The notes under the pieces are model-generated. The model had not been told where the DNA came from. It was given only the letters and a program-made list of their open reading frames with translations, and searched no databases. The translations under genes were made by a program, and so were the position numbers. A DNA stretch of 64,000 nt from Betaproteobacteria bacterium HGW-Betaproteobacteria-1 (GTDB taxonomy: Bacteria > Pseudomonadota > Gammaproteobacteria > Burkholderiales > Methylophilaceae): contig PHCX01000006.1 of the NCBI GenBank assembly GCA_002842435.1, positions 248,001-312,000 on the forward strand, read 5' to 3'. Positions within the stretch are counted from its first letter, which is position 1. Each line of letters starts with the position of its first letter. Below are positions 30,513-39,941 of the stretch, one piece after another.

Positions 30513-31961
30513 TTGCAATATCAGCATAAGACAACTCAATGTTTGAGACTGAGCGCAGCAATCCTGAGCGTCCTGCTTTCCGGCTGCGCCTATCAGACAT
30601 ACAACGCGAAACCTTTGGATATCACGGCCATCACCAGCGAGTTCCGCGCACGCAACCCGCTCGGCAGCGAATTTCAGGCCTACCTCAAAAGTCAGGGATA
30701 CGACGAAGCTGAACTGCCGGTTCAGCACTGGGGCCTGAACGAACTGACCTACAGCGCCCTTTATTTTCATTCAGACCTTGATATTGCAAGAGCCACATGG
30801 CGCGCGGCGCAGGCAGCAGCAGAAGTTGCCGGCCAACGTCCGAATCCCGGCATTTCCGGCGATGTTGAACGTCATAGTGAACATGACAATGGCGTCTCGC
30901 CCTGGACCTACGGACTGGCAATCGACATCCCCATCGATATTGCAGGCAAGCGCCAGGCGCGCATGGACCGTGCAGGCAGCTTGTCGGAGGCGGCACGTAT
31001 CGAGATTGCACAAGCGGCCTGGAAGGTACGCAGCCGTGTACATGCCAGCTGGATCGACTGGCAACATGCACAGCGACAAGTCACCCTGTTGGAGCAGGAA
31101 CACACGCTGCGCTCGGAAATTGCCGAAATGCTTGAAGCCAGGTTACACGCCGGCATGGCTTCCAGTCTGGAGTTGTCAAATGCCAGACTGCAACTGCAGA
31201 ACAGCAGGCAGCTACTCGACACCGAAAAGGCAAGATTGGCCGAACTCAAGGCCCGGCTTGCCAGTCATGCCGGGCTTTCACTCCAGGGCCTCAGCAAGAT
31301 TCAACTAACCACGGCTGATGAAGCGCCAGTCGACAACAAAAGTCAGGACCTGACCAGCAAACCGGACCTGCTCGATCAATTGCGGGAATCAGCCCTGCTT
31401 AACAGACTGGATATTCGTGCAGCCCTTGCCAGATATGATGCAGCCGAGGCCAAGCTGAGGCTGGAGATCGCACGCCAGTACCCGGATATCATCCTGTCGC
31501 CAGGATATGCCTACGACCAAGGCGACAAGATATGGTCTTTTGGTCTTTCCACCCTGCTTTCGCTGCTTAACCGCAATCAGGGCAATATCGCCGAGGCCGA
31601 GGCACAGCGCGAGATCGAAGCGGCAAAAATCAAGGCTCTCCAGATACAGATCATCGGCGAGCTCGAAGGCCGCAGTGCGGCCTACTTGCAGACCGTTTCC
31701 AGCGTAAGTGACTCAAGACGGTTGGTTGCTGCTCAGGCCGAAAGGACGGGACTGACAGTGAAGCAGTTTGAAGAGGGTTTTGCTGACCGGCTGGAACTGA
31801 CCAGCGCCCGACTCGAAAGTCTGCAAGCCCAACGGAACCTGCTTGCCAGCGAAATCCGCATGCAATACGCAAGCCACGCACTGGAAGAGGCCCTGCAACA
31901 GCCTCTGGAAGCCTCCCTGTCCATGCCCGACGATCTCGGTATTGAAGCCACAACGGAATAG
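30513..31961 (+). CDS. RND efflux outer-membrane lipoprotein (TolC/CusC family)
   Basis: This is the outer-membrane channel of a tripartite efflux pump. The protein has a lipobox (LLSGC near residue 25) and two long TolC-type repeats rich in coiled coil (about 90-270 and 300-470). The start is a TTG. TTG at 30513 lies 10 bases after GGGGAGG, a good distance; an in-frame TTG at 30504 is too close to that site. It is followed after 20 bases by the adaptor gene. The family of the pump suggests a metal cation substrate. Confidence 0.87.
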   Translation: MQYQHKTTQCLRLSAAILSVLLSGCAYQTYNAKPLDITAITSEFRARNPLGSEFQAYLKSQGYDEAELPVQHWGLNELTYSALYFHSDLDIARATWRAAQAAAEVAGQRPNPGISGDVERHSEHDNGVSPWTYGLAIDIPIDIAGKRQARMDRAGSLSEAARIEIAQAAWKVRSRVHASWIDWQHAQRQVTLLEQEHTLRSEIAEMLEARLHAGMASSLELSNARLQLQNSRQLLDTEKARLAELKARLASHAGLSLQGLSKIQLTTADEAPVDNKSQDLTSKPDLLDQLRESALLNRLDIRAALARYDAAEAKLRLEIARQYPDIILSPGYAYDQGDKIWSFGLSTLLSLLNRNQGNIAEAEAQREIEAAKIKALQIQIIGELEGRSAAYLQTVSSVSDSRRLVAAQAERTGLTVKQFEEGFADRLELTSARLESLQAQRNLLASEIRMQYASHALEEALQQPLEASLSMPDDLGIEATTE

Positions 31962-31981
31962 AGCCCAAAGCGAGTCCCATC

Positions 31982-33049
31982 ATGAATCGTAAATTAGCCA
32001 CCATCATTGCCCTGCAGGCATTTATCATCATCATGCTGTTCTGGATGCTCGTATTCTACGGCAAAGATGAATATGAAGCATTTGTGCAGGGCGAGATCGA
32101 AGAAGAAATCGAAACTCCGAGTCGTATCAGCACAGAACAGGGTATGACCATCGTTATCCTGCCACAAGCCACGCAGGAGCAAAGCGGTATCACCACGGCC
32201 AGACTGAATACGAGCCGTCACGCAAGTGCATTGAGCACCTATGGCACCGTCATCAATATCGACAAGCTGTTGGAGCAGAGAAGCCGCTACCTGACAGCCG
32301 TAGCGGAGGCCGGCATTGCCAGAGCGTCACTGATTAACACACAACAGGAATTCAACCGCCTGTCGACACTCAACCGGGACAACCGCAATGTATCGGATCG
32401 TGCGGTCGCCAGTGCAGAGGCCCAACTGAAAGCCGACCAGGCTAAACTCAACGCCGCTGAAAGCATTGCAAGAAACCTGCGTGACAACATGCGACAACAA
32501 TGGGGTGACGCACTCGCCGCGCAGGCAACGCAGACCTCCGCCAACTCTGCAATGACGCGCATCCTGCAGCAGCAGGACGTGCTGATACAAGTGACTCTGC
32601 CTTTCGGCACACCACTGCCTGCAAATAACAGTAGCATCCTGGTCACCCCTTCGGGCTCTTCGGGCAAAAGCATACGCGCTTATTTCATCTCGACATCACC
32701 GCAGGCGGATGCCGCGATACAAGGCGAAACCTATTATTACCGCGCACCTGCCGATAGCCTGAGAGTCGGCATGCGGATCAGTGTCAGCATGAATGGAAGC
32801 CAGACGTCTGAGCAAGGCGTCATTGTGCCGAGAAACGCCATTGTCTGGTACGGCGGCCAGGCATGGGTTTATCGCAAGTCAGGCGATGACCGTTTCATGC
32901 GTATTCCCGTGAGCACTGCACAGGAAACCAATGACGGCTGGTTCAACAGCAACGGCCTGCAGGCAGACGATGAAGTTGTGGTGACCGGAGCACAATTGCT
33001 GCTCTCGGAAGAATTCAAATATCAGATCACTAATGAAAATGATGATTGA
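31982..33049 (+). CDS. RND efflux periplasmic adaptor subunit
   Basis: This membrane-fusion protein links pump and outer-membrane channel. The 355 residues have an N-terminal membrane anchor (about 10-30). An alpha-hairpin region follows (about 110-185: RASLINTQQEFNRL and AEAQLKADQAKL), then beta-barrel and membrane-proximal domains (VIVPRNAIVWYGGQAWVY). No cluster of metal-binding methionines or histidines like CusB's is apparent. Its stop codon lies inside a long perfect hairpin that opens the spacer before the pump gene. Confidence 0.87.
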   Translation: MNRKLATIIALQAFIIIMLFWMLVFYGKDEYEAFVQGEIEEEIETPSRISTEQGMTIVILPQATQEQSGITTARLNTSRHASALSTYGTVINIDKLLEQRSRYLTAVAEAGIARASLINTQQEFNRLSTLNRDNRNVSDRAVASAEAQLKADQAKLNAAESIARNLRDNMRQQWGDALAAQATQTSANSAMTRILQQQDVLIQVTLPFGTPLPANNSSILVTPSGSSGKSIRAYFISTSPQADAAIQGETYYYRAPADSLRVGMRISVSMNGSQTSEQGVIVPRNAIVWYGGQAWVYRKSGDDRFMRIPVSTAQETNDGWFNSNGLQADDEVVVTGAQLLLSEEFKYQITNENDD

Positions 33050-33071
33050 AATTTCATTTCAATCATCATTT
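33037..33071 (+). promoter_or_regulatory. 16-bp perfect hairpin at the adaptor stop codon
   Basis: Bases 33037-33052 pair perfectly with 33056-33071 around the loop TTC. The adaptor stop TGA (33047-33049) lies in the left arm. There is no U-tract, so it is more likely an mRNA-stability or processing element than a terminator. It could set unequal expression of adaptor and pump. Confidence 0.7.
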
Positions 33072-33191
33072 CGGTGGAGACTCATGTGCGTAGCACGTGA
33101 TGTCGGAGCCAAAATGACACAATTCGCCAATTTAATCATCATTCCAGTGAAGGCTCATATGGCGTGGCCATGCGATGCCATAACCAAGATG
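33061..33191 (+). repeat. Two diverged tandem copies with conserved hairpins
   Basis: Copy 1 (33061-33115) and copy 2 (33134-33191) both start AATCATCATT and end near CCAARATG. Each folds a hairpin in the same place. In copy 1, TCATGTGC-GTA-GCACGTGA spans 33082-33100. In copy 2, TCATATGGC-GTG-GCCATGCGA spans 33055+100 to 33175 (33155-33175). The stems differ in sequence but still pair, which suggests selection for structure. They fill most of the 213-bp gap before the pump gene. Confidence 0.65.
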
Positions 33192-33262
33192 CCAACACCG
33201 CAACCGTCCGTTGATGACACTCAATCACTTTTCAAGAACACCAGCATGAGAAAGCATCAATC

Positions 33263-36200
33263 ATGATGTCCGCCCTTGTCCGCTTCTCCATACGGTTTAA
33301 TGGCGTCATTATCGCCCTAGCCAGCTTGGCTATCATTTATGGCATTTTCAGTCTGACTCGCAGCAATCTGGATGTATTTCCCGAATTTGCACCGACCCAG
33401 ATAGTGATCCAGACAGAGTCTCCCGGCCTTTCAGCCGAACTCGTTGAAACACTGGTGACGCAACCAATCGAGAGCAGCATCGCGGGCACGGTGGGCATCG
33501 ACTCCATGCGTTCACAATCCATCCCCGGGTTGTCCATCGTCACCATCATTTTTAATGAAAAAACCGATATCTATCGCAACCGCCAGGTCGTGGCCGAAAG
33601 ACTGGCAACGCTGAATACGCGACTCCCGCAGGGCATCGTCCCCAACATCACGCCCCTCACATCTTCCGCCAGCACGGTGCTCGGTTTCGGCATGACATCC
33701 GAAACCTTGAACCCAATGGAACTGCGCACCATCGCAGACTGGACTGTCGTGCCACACCTGATGGCAGTGCCCGGTGTTGCTGACGTTAATGTTTTCGGCG
33801 GGGAAGTCCGTCAGTTCCAGATACAGGTTGATCCGGCCAAACTGATTCAGTACGGCATCTCGCTGCAACAGGTGCGTGAAGCTGCGGAAAAAGCCACAGG
33901 CGTGCGTGGTGCTGGCTATATCGAAAACAACAACCAGCGCATCGTCATCAACACAGAAGGCCAGGCACTCAATCCACAAGTGCTTGGTCAGGCCACATTG
34001 CTGCACCGCGGCGGTCAGACCATTCGATTGGCGGATATTGGTCAGGTCGTTGAAGGTGCAGCGCCGTCCATCAGTGCAGCGGCCATCAATGGTGTAACCG
34101 GCATCTATCTGTCAGTCCAGGGTCAACTTGGGGCTAACACGCACGCAGTAACCAGCGCTGCAGAAAAGGCGCTGCGAGAGATCCGTCCGGCGCTGCAGGC
34201 AGAGGGTGTCGAACTGCACAAGAGCCTGTTCCGCCCAGCCAACTTCATTGATACCGCCATTGAAGGCGTGCGTACGGACATTCTGATCGGCTCGGTACTG
34301 GTCATCACGGTACTTTTCCTGTTTCTGTTCAATGTACGCACCGCGTTTATTTCCGCAACAGCCATCCCGCTATCGCTATTGACGGCCATTATTGTGCTGC
34401 ACGAGTTCGGCATGGGCATCAACATCATGGTGCTGGGTGGCCTTGCCATTGCTCTCGGCGAAGTGGTCGACGATGCCATTATCGATGCGGAGAACATCTT
34501 CCGTCGCCTGCGCGAAAATCGCCTGTCAGACCAGCCTCTGCCTGCTTACCGCATCGTCTATGACGCATCCATGGAAGTGCGCAAATCCGTGGTCTATGCC
34601 ACCTTTATCGTCGCTTTGGTGTTCGTACCTCTGCTGACCCTGGGCGGCGTCGGCGGCAAACTGTTCGCACCATTGGGCATCGCCTATATCGCCGCGATTC
34701 TGGCCTCTCTGGTTGTTGCGCTGACAGTAACGCCGGCGCTTTGCTACCTGATGCTGGGCAAAGCCAGACTCGAAGAAGGAGACCCGCCAGTCATCCGCAG
34801 CATCAAATCCGGTTATGTCAAACTTCTGCACAGGATAGAGACGCACTACAAAGTGATTCTAGGCGTCTCATTGCTGTTAATCAGCCTCGGCATCGGCATA
34901 CTGCCATTATTCAAGAGCCAGTTCATTCCAGGCCTGCATGAAGGCCATTACATCATGCATATGACCGCTGTACCGGGCACATCAGAGCAGGAGTCATTAC
35001 GTCTGGGTAAGAAAGTGTACGAGGTTCTGAAAGAGATCGACGGTGTGAAGTCGGTCGCCCAATGGGTGGGCCGTGCTCAGAATGGCGCTGACACCTTCGG
35101 CACCCATTACAGCGAATTCGAGATCGAGATCGGCATGCTGTCCGGGGATGAACAGCGGCACATCCTGGAAGAGATTCGCGAGGCCATCTCTGGAGAAAAA
35201 GTGGATACGGATGATGACGGCGTCGCAGAGGCCGGCTTCGTCGGCACCAATTTTGCCATCAATACCTTCCTGACCGAACGTATCGAAGAGACCATTTCAG
35301 GCTATGCCGCATCTGTCGTCGTAAACATCTACGGCCAGGACCTGGATGCTCTGGATCGAGACGCACAGGCGATAGCCGGCATCCTGGCCGGCACCGAGGG
35401 CGGCACCGATATCGTCGTGCAATCTCCTCCCGGCACACCGCAACTGGTTGTGCGGCTGCGTCCGGAGCGTCTTGCCGCCTGGGGCCTGCAACCGCTCGAC
35501 GTACTGGATACCGTGCGTAGCGCTTATGAAAGCGTACCAGTCTCACAGGTATATCAAGGCAACCGCGTGATCGGCATCAGCGTCGTCATGGCGCCGGAAA
35601 GCAGAAACAGTGTTACAGAAGTCGGCAAGCTACCGATCATTACCAACGAAGGCAAGATACTCCGCCTCAGCGATATCGCCGACATCACTCAGGAAAATGG
35701 CAGATCGAAGATCCTGCACGCCGGTGCCAAACGCATTCAGACCGTGACCGCAAATGTCAGTGGACGTGATGTGGAACGATATGTGGCGGAAGTGAAAGAG
35801 CGTATCGCCAAAGAGGTGAGCATCACCCCGGGCAACTATCTGACCTTTACCGGCCAGGCCGAAGAACAGGCCCAGGCACGACAGGATCTGATGATCCACG
35901 CCATGCTGGCCATCATCGGCATCTTCCTCATGCTCTATATCGCTTTCGGCCGCCTGCGCAACCTGATGCTGACCTTCCTCAACCTGCCCTTCGCACTGAT
36001 CGGCGGTATACTGGCCGTCATGTTCACTGGCGGCTGGATATCGCTCGGCTCACTGGTCGGTTTCGTGACGCTGTTCGGCATCACGCTGCGCAACTCCATC
36101 ATGCTGGTGTCGCACTTCCAGCATCTGGTGGATTACGAGGGTTGTGTCTGGGGTCTGGAGACGGCTATCCGCGGTGCATCAGAACGCCTGCCATCGATTC

Positions 36201-36403
36201 TGATGACCGCGCTGGTGACCGCACTCGGCCTGCTGCCGCTGGCTGCAGGCAGTGGTCAACCAGGACGCGAAATCGAAGGCCCAATGGCGACCATCATTGT
36301 TGGCGGGCTGGTGACCTCAACGATCCTGAACCTGCTGATATTGCCGACCGTCATGCTGCACTTCGGCAGGTTTGAAAAGCAGGAAGACCAATCGATGGCT
36401 TAG
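33263..36403 (+). CDS. RND heavy-metal-type efflux pump (CusA/CzcA family)
   Basis: This is the inner-membrane proton-driven pump of the tripartite system, 1046 residues with 12 membrane helices and two large periplasmic loops in the usual duplicated layout. The fourth helix reads GGLAIALGEVVDDAIIDAEN (about 392-411). This differs from the DFG-type motif of Zn/Co/Cd pumps and the MVDAAIVM type of Cu/Ag pumps, so the cation is not assigned. It ends with a weak convergent junction to the pterin dehydratase gene. Confidence 0.9.
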   Translation: MMSALVRFSIRFNGVIIALASLAIIYGIFSLTRSNLDVFPEFAPTQIVIQTESPGLSAELVETLVTQPIESSIAGTVGIDSMRSQSIPGLSIVTIIFNEKTDIYRNRQVVAERLATLNTRLPQGIVPNITPLTSSASTVLGFGMTSETLNPMELRTIADWTVVPHLMAVPGVADVNVFGGEVRQFQIQVDPAKLIQYGISLQQVREAAEKATGVRGAGYIENNNQRIVINTEGQALNPQVLGQATLLHRGGQTIRLADIGQVVEGAAPSISAAAINGVTGIYLSVQGQLGANTHAVTSAAEKALREIRPALQAEGVELHKSLFRPANFIDTAIEGVRTDILIGSVLVITVLFLFLFNVRTAFISATAIPLSLLTAIIVLHEFGMGINIMVLGGLAIALGEVVDDAIIDAENIFRRLRENRLSDQPLPAYRIVYDASMEVRKSVVYATFIVALVFVPLLTLGGVGGKLFAPLGIAYIAAILASLVVALTVTPALCYLMLGKARLEEGDPPVIRSIKSGYVKLLHRIETHYKVILGVSLLLISLGIGILPLFKSQFIPGLHEGHYIMHMTAVPGTSEQESLRLGKKVYEVLKEIDGVKSVAQWVGRAQNGADTFGTHYSEFEIEIGMLSGDEQRHILEEIREAISGEKVDTDDDGVAEAGFVGTNFAINTFLTERIEETISGYAASVVVNIYGQDLDALDRDAQAIAGILAGTEGGTDIVVQSPPGTPQLVVRLRPERLAAWGLQPLDVLDTVRSAYESVPVSQVYQGNRVIGISVVMAPESRNSVTEVGKLPIITNEGKILRLSDIADITQENGRSKILHAGAKRIQTVTANVSGRDVERYVAEVKERIAKEVSITPGNYLTFTGQAEEQAQARQDLMIHAMLAIIGIFLMLYIAFGRLRNLMLTFLNLPFALIGGILAVMFTGGWISLGSLVGFVTLFGITLRNSIMLVSHFQHLVDYEGCVWGLETAIRGASERLPSILMTALVTALGLLPLAAGSGQPGREIEGPMATIIVGGLVTSTILNLLILPTVMLHFGRFEKQEDQSMA

Positions 36404-36415
36404 GCTGGAAGCCGC

Positions 36416-36799
36416 TTAAGCATCGTACTTGATGTATTTGAAGCGCTGGTCGTCGTTGGGCGTGCCTTCAAGTGAACCGCCCTCCTTGCCCGGTTGCCAC
36501 TGAATCACCTCTTCAATCTTGCGGGCCAGCTCGAAATCCTTGTCGGTGATACCCTTGGCACTGTGCGTGCACAGCTTGACGATGACAAAGGCATAGGAAA
36601 CGGTCAGGTCCGGATGATGCCAGGCCGCTTCAGCCAGATGGCCGACCGTATTGACCACCATCAGCGTGCCTTTCCAGCTGCCGGTCTTGAATTTGCGTCG
36701 TATCCAGCCATCCTCGAAATACCAGTGCGGCAATTCAGCTGCCAGCCTGGCCTTGATTTCAGCTTCGCTATAAGCCTTGTCTTTACTGGTTTCAGTCAT
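36416..36799 (-). CDS. Pterin-4a-carbinolamine dehydratase-like protein
   Basis: The family dehydrates 4a-hydroxytetrahydropterins. The 127-residue protein has the family pattern EAAWHHPDLTVSYAFVIVKL, then a spaced CTH and a D. The ATG at 36799 lies 6 bases after AAGGAG, which decides the start over a TTG at 36805. It is the last gene of the minus-strand cofactor group. A pcd gene is known among H4MPT-pathway genes of methylotrophs, so a role in methanopterin synthesis or upkeep is likely, though the reaction there is not settled. Confidence 0.88.
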   Translation of the reverse strand: MTETSKDKAYSEAEIKARLAAELPHWYFEDGWIRRKFKTGSWKGTLMVVNTVGHLAEAAWHHPDLTVSYAFVIVKLCTHSAKGITDKDFELARKIEEVIQWQPGKEGGSLEGTPNDDQRFKYIKYDA

Positions 36800-36820
36800 G
36801 ATCAACTCCTTGATATCCCG

Positions 36821-37447
36821 TTAATTCCAGGAACAGCGCACCGGCAAGGCGGTCGCCAGCAATTGCTCCTCCGACAGGCCATCGCTGAACACCGTGAAGT
36901 CGGCCTTACCCATGACCCAGGTCGAGAAATTCTGACCGACGATGTAGTCACCGAAGTGCTCATCGACAAAACCCTCCTTGGTCAGCCTTTCCAGTGAGAT
37001 CTGCTCCAGTTGCGGCCGCTCCGATTTCACGAGTATCAGGCGCTGAGCATTCAATTTGTTCGCCAACCAGGCAGCTAGGCTGTCCGATGTGATTTCCCAA
37101 GTTGTGGGGATGCTTTCATCCGCAATCACCATACTGCTCGGCAACCAGACCACCGCTTTGTGCTGCCAGCCACGCTCGGCGATCTCCAGGTCGCTTGCTG
37201 CCGTTACCAGGTCATCATTCAGTCCGGCGAGCAGGATGCCGTACTGGTCCATGGCCATCACCGCCATCTTGTGTGCGACCAGATCGCTGATGCCACTCAT
37301 CAGTTGCGATTCGTAGACTGCATCAGCCAGTATGCCGCCGCCCGGCACAATGACGACCCTGCCGTCACCATGCCGCGATAACACATCCAGCCAGCCTTGC
37401 AGTTCAGGCGAGCCCAGAAGGCTGCCACCAAGCTTGATTACCCACAT
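36821..37447 (-). CDS. Amino-acid-kinase-family protein, MfnE-like (methylofuran synthesis)
   Basis: This 208-residue kinase of the aspartate/glutamate/uridylate kinase fold starts MWVIKLGGSLLGSPEL and has VIVPGGG (about 32-38) for phosphate binding. It resembles the compact archaeal kinase MfnE, which in methanogens converts aminomethylfuran-methyl phosphate to the diphosphate. The neighbours are an MfnF-like and an ATP-grasp gene, which supports a role in the furan part of methylofuran. The assignment rests on fold and context. Confidence 0.72.
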   Translation of the reverse strand: MWVIKLGGSLLGSPELQGWLDVLSRHGDGRVVIVPGGGILADAVYESQLMSGISDLVAHKMAVMAMDQYGILLAGLNDDLVTAASDLEIAERGWQHKAVVWLPSSMVIADESIPTTWEITSDSLAAWLANKLNAQRLILVKSERPQLEQISLERLTKEGFVDEHFGDYIVGQNFSTWVMGKADFTVFSDGLSEEQLLATALPVRCSWN

Positions 37448-37477
37448 AGTTCACTCGCTTTGTTGAGGTTCATGTTT

Positions 37478-38869
37478 TTAGGATTCTTGTCTTGTCGTTT
37501 TATCAGCAAAGTATTGCATCAACTGCAGCATGGAAGAAGCCTTATCCCAGGTTTCCCGGTATTCCTTTTGCATTTCCGAGTCTGCGACAATGCCGCCACC
37601 AGCCCAGAAGCGTATTTCACCATGTGAATAAACCGCTGTACGGATGGCGATATTGGTATCCATATTGCCATCAAAACCGATATAGCCGATAGCCCCGCAA
37701 TAGAGGCCACGCCGATGCGGCTCCAGTTCCTCGATGATCTGCATGGCCCGCAGTTTCGGTGCTCCGGTGATGGAACCGCCGGGGAAGCAGCCGCGCAACA
37801 GATCAACCGCAGTTTTGTTGTCTGCCAGGGTGCCGGTCACGGTGCTAACCAGATGATGCACATTGGCGAAGCTTTCCAAAGCAAACAGACGGTCGGCACG
37901 TACGCTGCCTACTTCGCAGTTCTTGCTGATGTCGTTGCGCAACAGATCAACAATCATCAGGTTCTCCGCCCTGTCCTTCAGACTGGTGCCGAGTTCTTCC
38001 GCGTTATGCCTGTCTTCCGCCGCATCCGTAGCTCTGGGGCGTGTACCCTTGATAGGCCTGGTCTCCACATGCCTGCCGCTGACCTGCAAAAAACGCTCCG
38101 GTGAGGCAGAGAGCACCTGGCAATACGGAAAACGCATATAGGCCATGAACGGTGCCGGGCTGATTTGGCGCAAATGCCGGTAGGCAAGCCAGCCATCGCC
38201 TGCGGCCCGCGCGGAGAAGCGTTGCGCCAGATTGACCTGATAGCAGTCGCCTTCCGTGATATAGGATTTGACGCGATCGAACTTGCCGGCATAGGCAGCT
38301 TGATCCATGTTGGAAGCTATGGACGAAACCACATGAAATCCATCGTCGTCTTCAAGCGGCGAAGGCCCCTCAGCAAACAGTTCGCACAGTTCAGACCAAT
38401 TGGCCTCAGTCGCCGGATCGAGGCCGAAAGAAACCAGGCTGGCCTGCTGCTCGCGATGATCGACAATGACGGCCCAGTCGTAGATGCCGACACACATGTC
38501 AGGTATGTTTTCAGCGTCGAGCGCGATATCCGGCAGCTTTTCCAGATAGCGGCCGAGATCATAGCCGAAATAACCGACGGCACCCCCGGCAAAGGGCTGC
38601 CCGTCCTCCTGCTGTGGATAGGCCGAGAGTATCGACTTCAACACACTGAAAGGCTCTTCCTCGAACTGCTTCTGCTGACCGTTCCTGCTAACCGTCGTCA
38701 CCCCCTGCTGCGTGACGACGGTAATGAATGGCCGCCCGCAGATGATGTCGTAGCGGCCGTACTTCCCCATGGGCTGACCGCTATCGAGGAACAGCGCCCA
38801 ATCCTCGTGGGCAATCCGGGCGAATAATCCGGTACTGTCGGAATGGTAACTCAGTGATTGTGCCAACAT
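37478..38869 (-). CDS. pabB: Aminodeoxychorismate synthase component I
   Basis: PabB makes 4-amino-4-deoxychorismate from chorismate, leading to p-aminobenzoate for folate. p-Aminobenzoate is also the acceptor used by MptG in methanopterin synthesis. The protein, 463 residues from the ATG at 38869, holds the chorismate-enzyme motifs SPERFL, KGTRPR, DLLRNDI and GSITGAPKLRAMQIIEELE. A GTG at 38884 would overlap the upstream gene by 11 bases; ATG is preferred. No fused lyase domain is present. Its place inside the cofactor operon suggests pABA supply for methanopterin. Confidence 0.9.
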   Translation of the reverse strand: MLAQSLSYHSDSTGLFARIAHEDWALFLDSGQPMGKYGRYDIICGRPFITVVTQQGVTTVSRNGQQKQFEEEPFSVLKSILSAYPQQEDGQPFAGGAVGYFGYDLGRYLEKLPDIALDAENIPDMCVGIYDWAVIVDHREQQASLVSFGLDPATEANWSELCELFAEGPSPLEDDDGFHVVSSIASNMDQAAYAGKFDRVKSYITEGDCYQVNLAQRFSARAAGDGWLAYRHLRQISPAPFMAYMRFPYCQVLSASPERFLQVSGRHVETRPIKGTRPRATDAAEDRHNAEELGTSLKDRAENLMIVDLLRNDISKNCEVGSVRADRLFALESFANVHHLVSTVTGTLADNKTAVDLLRGCFPGGSITGAPKLRAMQIIEELEPHRRGLYCGAIGYIGFDGNMDTNIAIRTAVYSHGEIRFWAGGGIVADSEMQKEYRETWDKASSMLQLMQYFADKTTRQES

Positions 38870-38873
38870 ATTG

Positions 38874-39926
38874 TCAGGTACCACCTTCCGGCATCAAACA
38901 ACTGACCGCATAAGCCGGGAAACAGACGCCAGCCCAGTGACGCAACTCATTCGACTCCGCTGCAATCAGGCTTTCCGCTTGCAGGCAATCGCGCTGCAAA
39001 TGCGCTGCGAGTTCCTGCACCAGAAAACTGCCGGCACCTGCTGCAACCAGGGGCGCATCTGCCGTCAGTTGACCTCTCGCCAGCAAGCCGTTGATGGCTT
39101 CTTGCAATTGCGCCAATTGAGTCGCCCTGAAGGATTGCGCCAGCGCCACCCAATCAGCGTGGCCCGCATCCTCATAATCATGCCCCAGCATGCGAGCCAG
39201 CCTGCGCATACTGGCCTCCACACTCTTTTCAGCACCGTCTGCCGTTGCCGCCATATCCTCAGTTTCCATCAACTCGCCGGTGATTCTGTAAATGTCTGCC
39301 GTGGTCGCAAAATGTTCTGCCGCAATGCGGTATTCATACCCCCGGAAATCGATCGTCCCGGTCAGCGCCATGATGGGTGTACGCACGACACCAGTGTATA
39401 CCAGTTCATCATTACGCATGCGCTCCGCATCGCTGAATCCGCGGTTCCGGGGCCGGCCATCGCTCAGAATGATCAGATCGCTGGTCGTACTGCCAATGTC
39501 GATAAACAAGCCCTGTTCGAGGTTACGCGCTACCCATGCAACACTGGCATGCCAGTTGGCTGATGCGATACGGTCATGGCAATCGTCGACCTGCGGCAAG
39601 AGTACGAAGCCATCGGCCCCAGCATAAAAGTAGGTCTCCGGACCGAGTTTTTCCGCCATGAGAGTGGCAATGGCTGTCACACCATGGCGCCGATTCCTGA
39701 ACAGATCGGCCAACTCTCCGGTCATGGTAACGGCATGGTGGGCTTGCGGCTGCCGCATTTCGACCAGAGCCCGGTCGACTGCCAGTGAGAGCTGCTCCAT
39801 ACCCAGCCAAAGTGGACAAGGTAGCTGGATGACTTGCAGAACATGATGTCCTGCATCCAGCATCACCGCCTTCAGATGAGCTCCGCCGACATCCCACCCG
39901 ACCCTATATTTTTCTTTTATTTTCAT
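38874..39926 (-). CDS. H4MPT-linked C1 pathway protein, MfnF-like (hydantoinase/sugar-kinase fold)
   Basis: This 350-residue protein belongs to the hydantoinase/oxoprolinase-like family linked to H4MPT C1 metabolism. It starts with an actin-fold phosphate loop, GWDVGGAHLKAVMLD (about 9-23), and has a second, LFIDIGSTTSDLIIL (about 139). In methanogens the related MfnF joins the furan diphosphate to gamma-glutamyl-tyramine. Bacterial methylofuran would need the same step. It follows the ATP-grasp gene after 15 bases and is tightly linked to pabB. Confidence 0.75.
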   Translation of the reverse strand: MKIKEKYRVGWDVGGAHLKAVMLDAGHHVLQVIQLPCPLWLGMEQLSLAVDRALVEMRQPQAHHAVTMTGELADLFRNRRHGVTAIATLMAEKLGPETYFYAGADGFVLLPQVDDCHDRIASANWHASVAWVARNLEQGLFIDIGSTTSDLIILSDGRPRNRGFSDAERMRNDELVYTGVVRTPIMALTGTIDFRGYEYRIAAEHFATTADIYRITGELMETEDMAATADGAEKSVEASMRRLARMLGHDYEDAGHADWVALAQSFRATQLAQLQEAINGLLARGQLTADAPLVAAGAGSFLVQELAAHLQRDCLQAESLIAAESNELRHWAGVCFPAYAVSCLMPEGGT

Positions 39927-39941
39927 TAATTAATGATATTT

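Noticed and set aside
33061..33191. Two tandem hairpins as a guanidine-II (mini-ykkC) riboswitch
   Set aside because: The loops are GTA and GTG, not the ACGR tetraloops that define that class.
33033..33266. Open frame of 77 codons between the RND adaptor and pump
   Set aside because: It is a translation through the hairpin repeats, overlaps the adaptor end and pump start, and has no ribosome-binding site or recognisable protein character.
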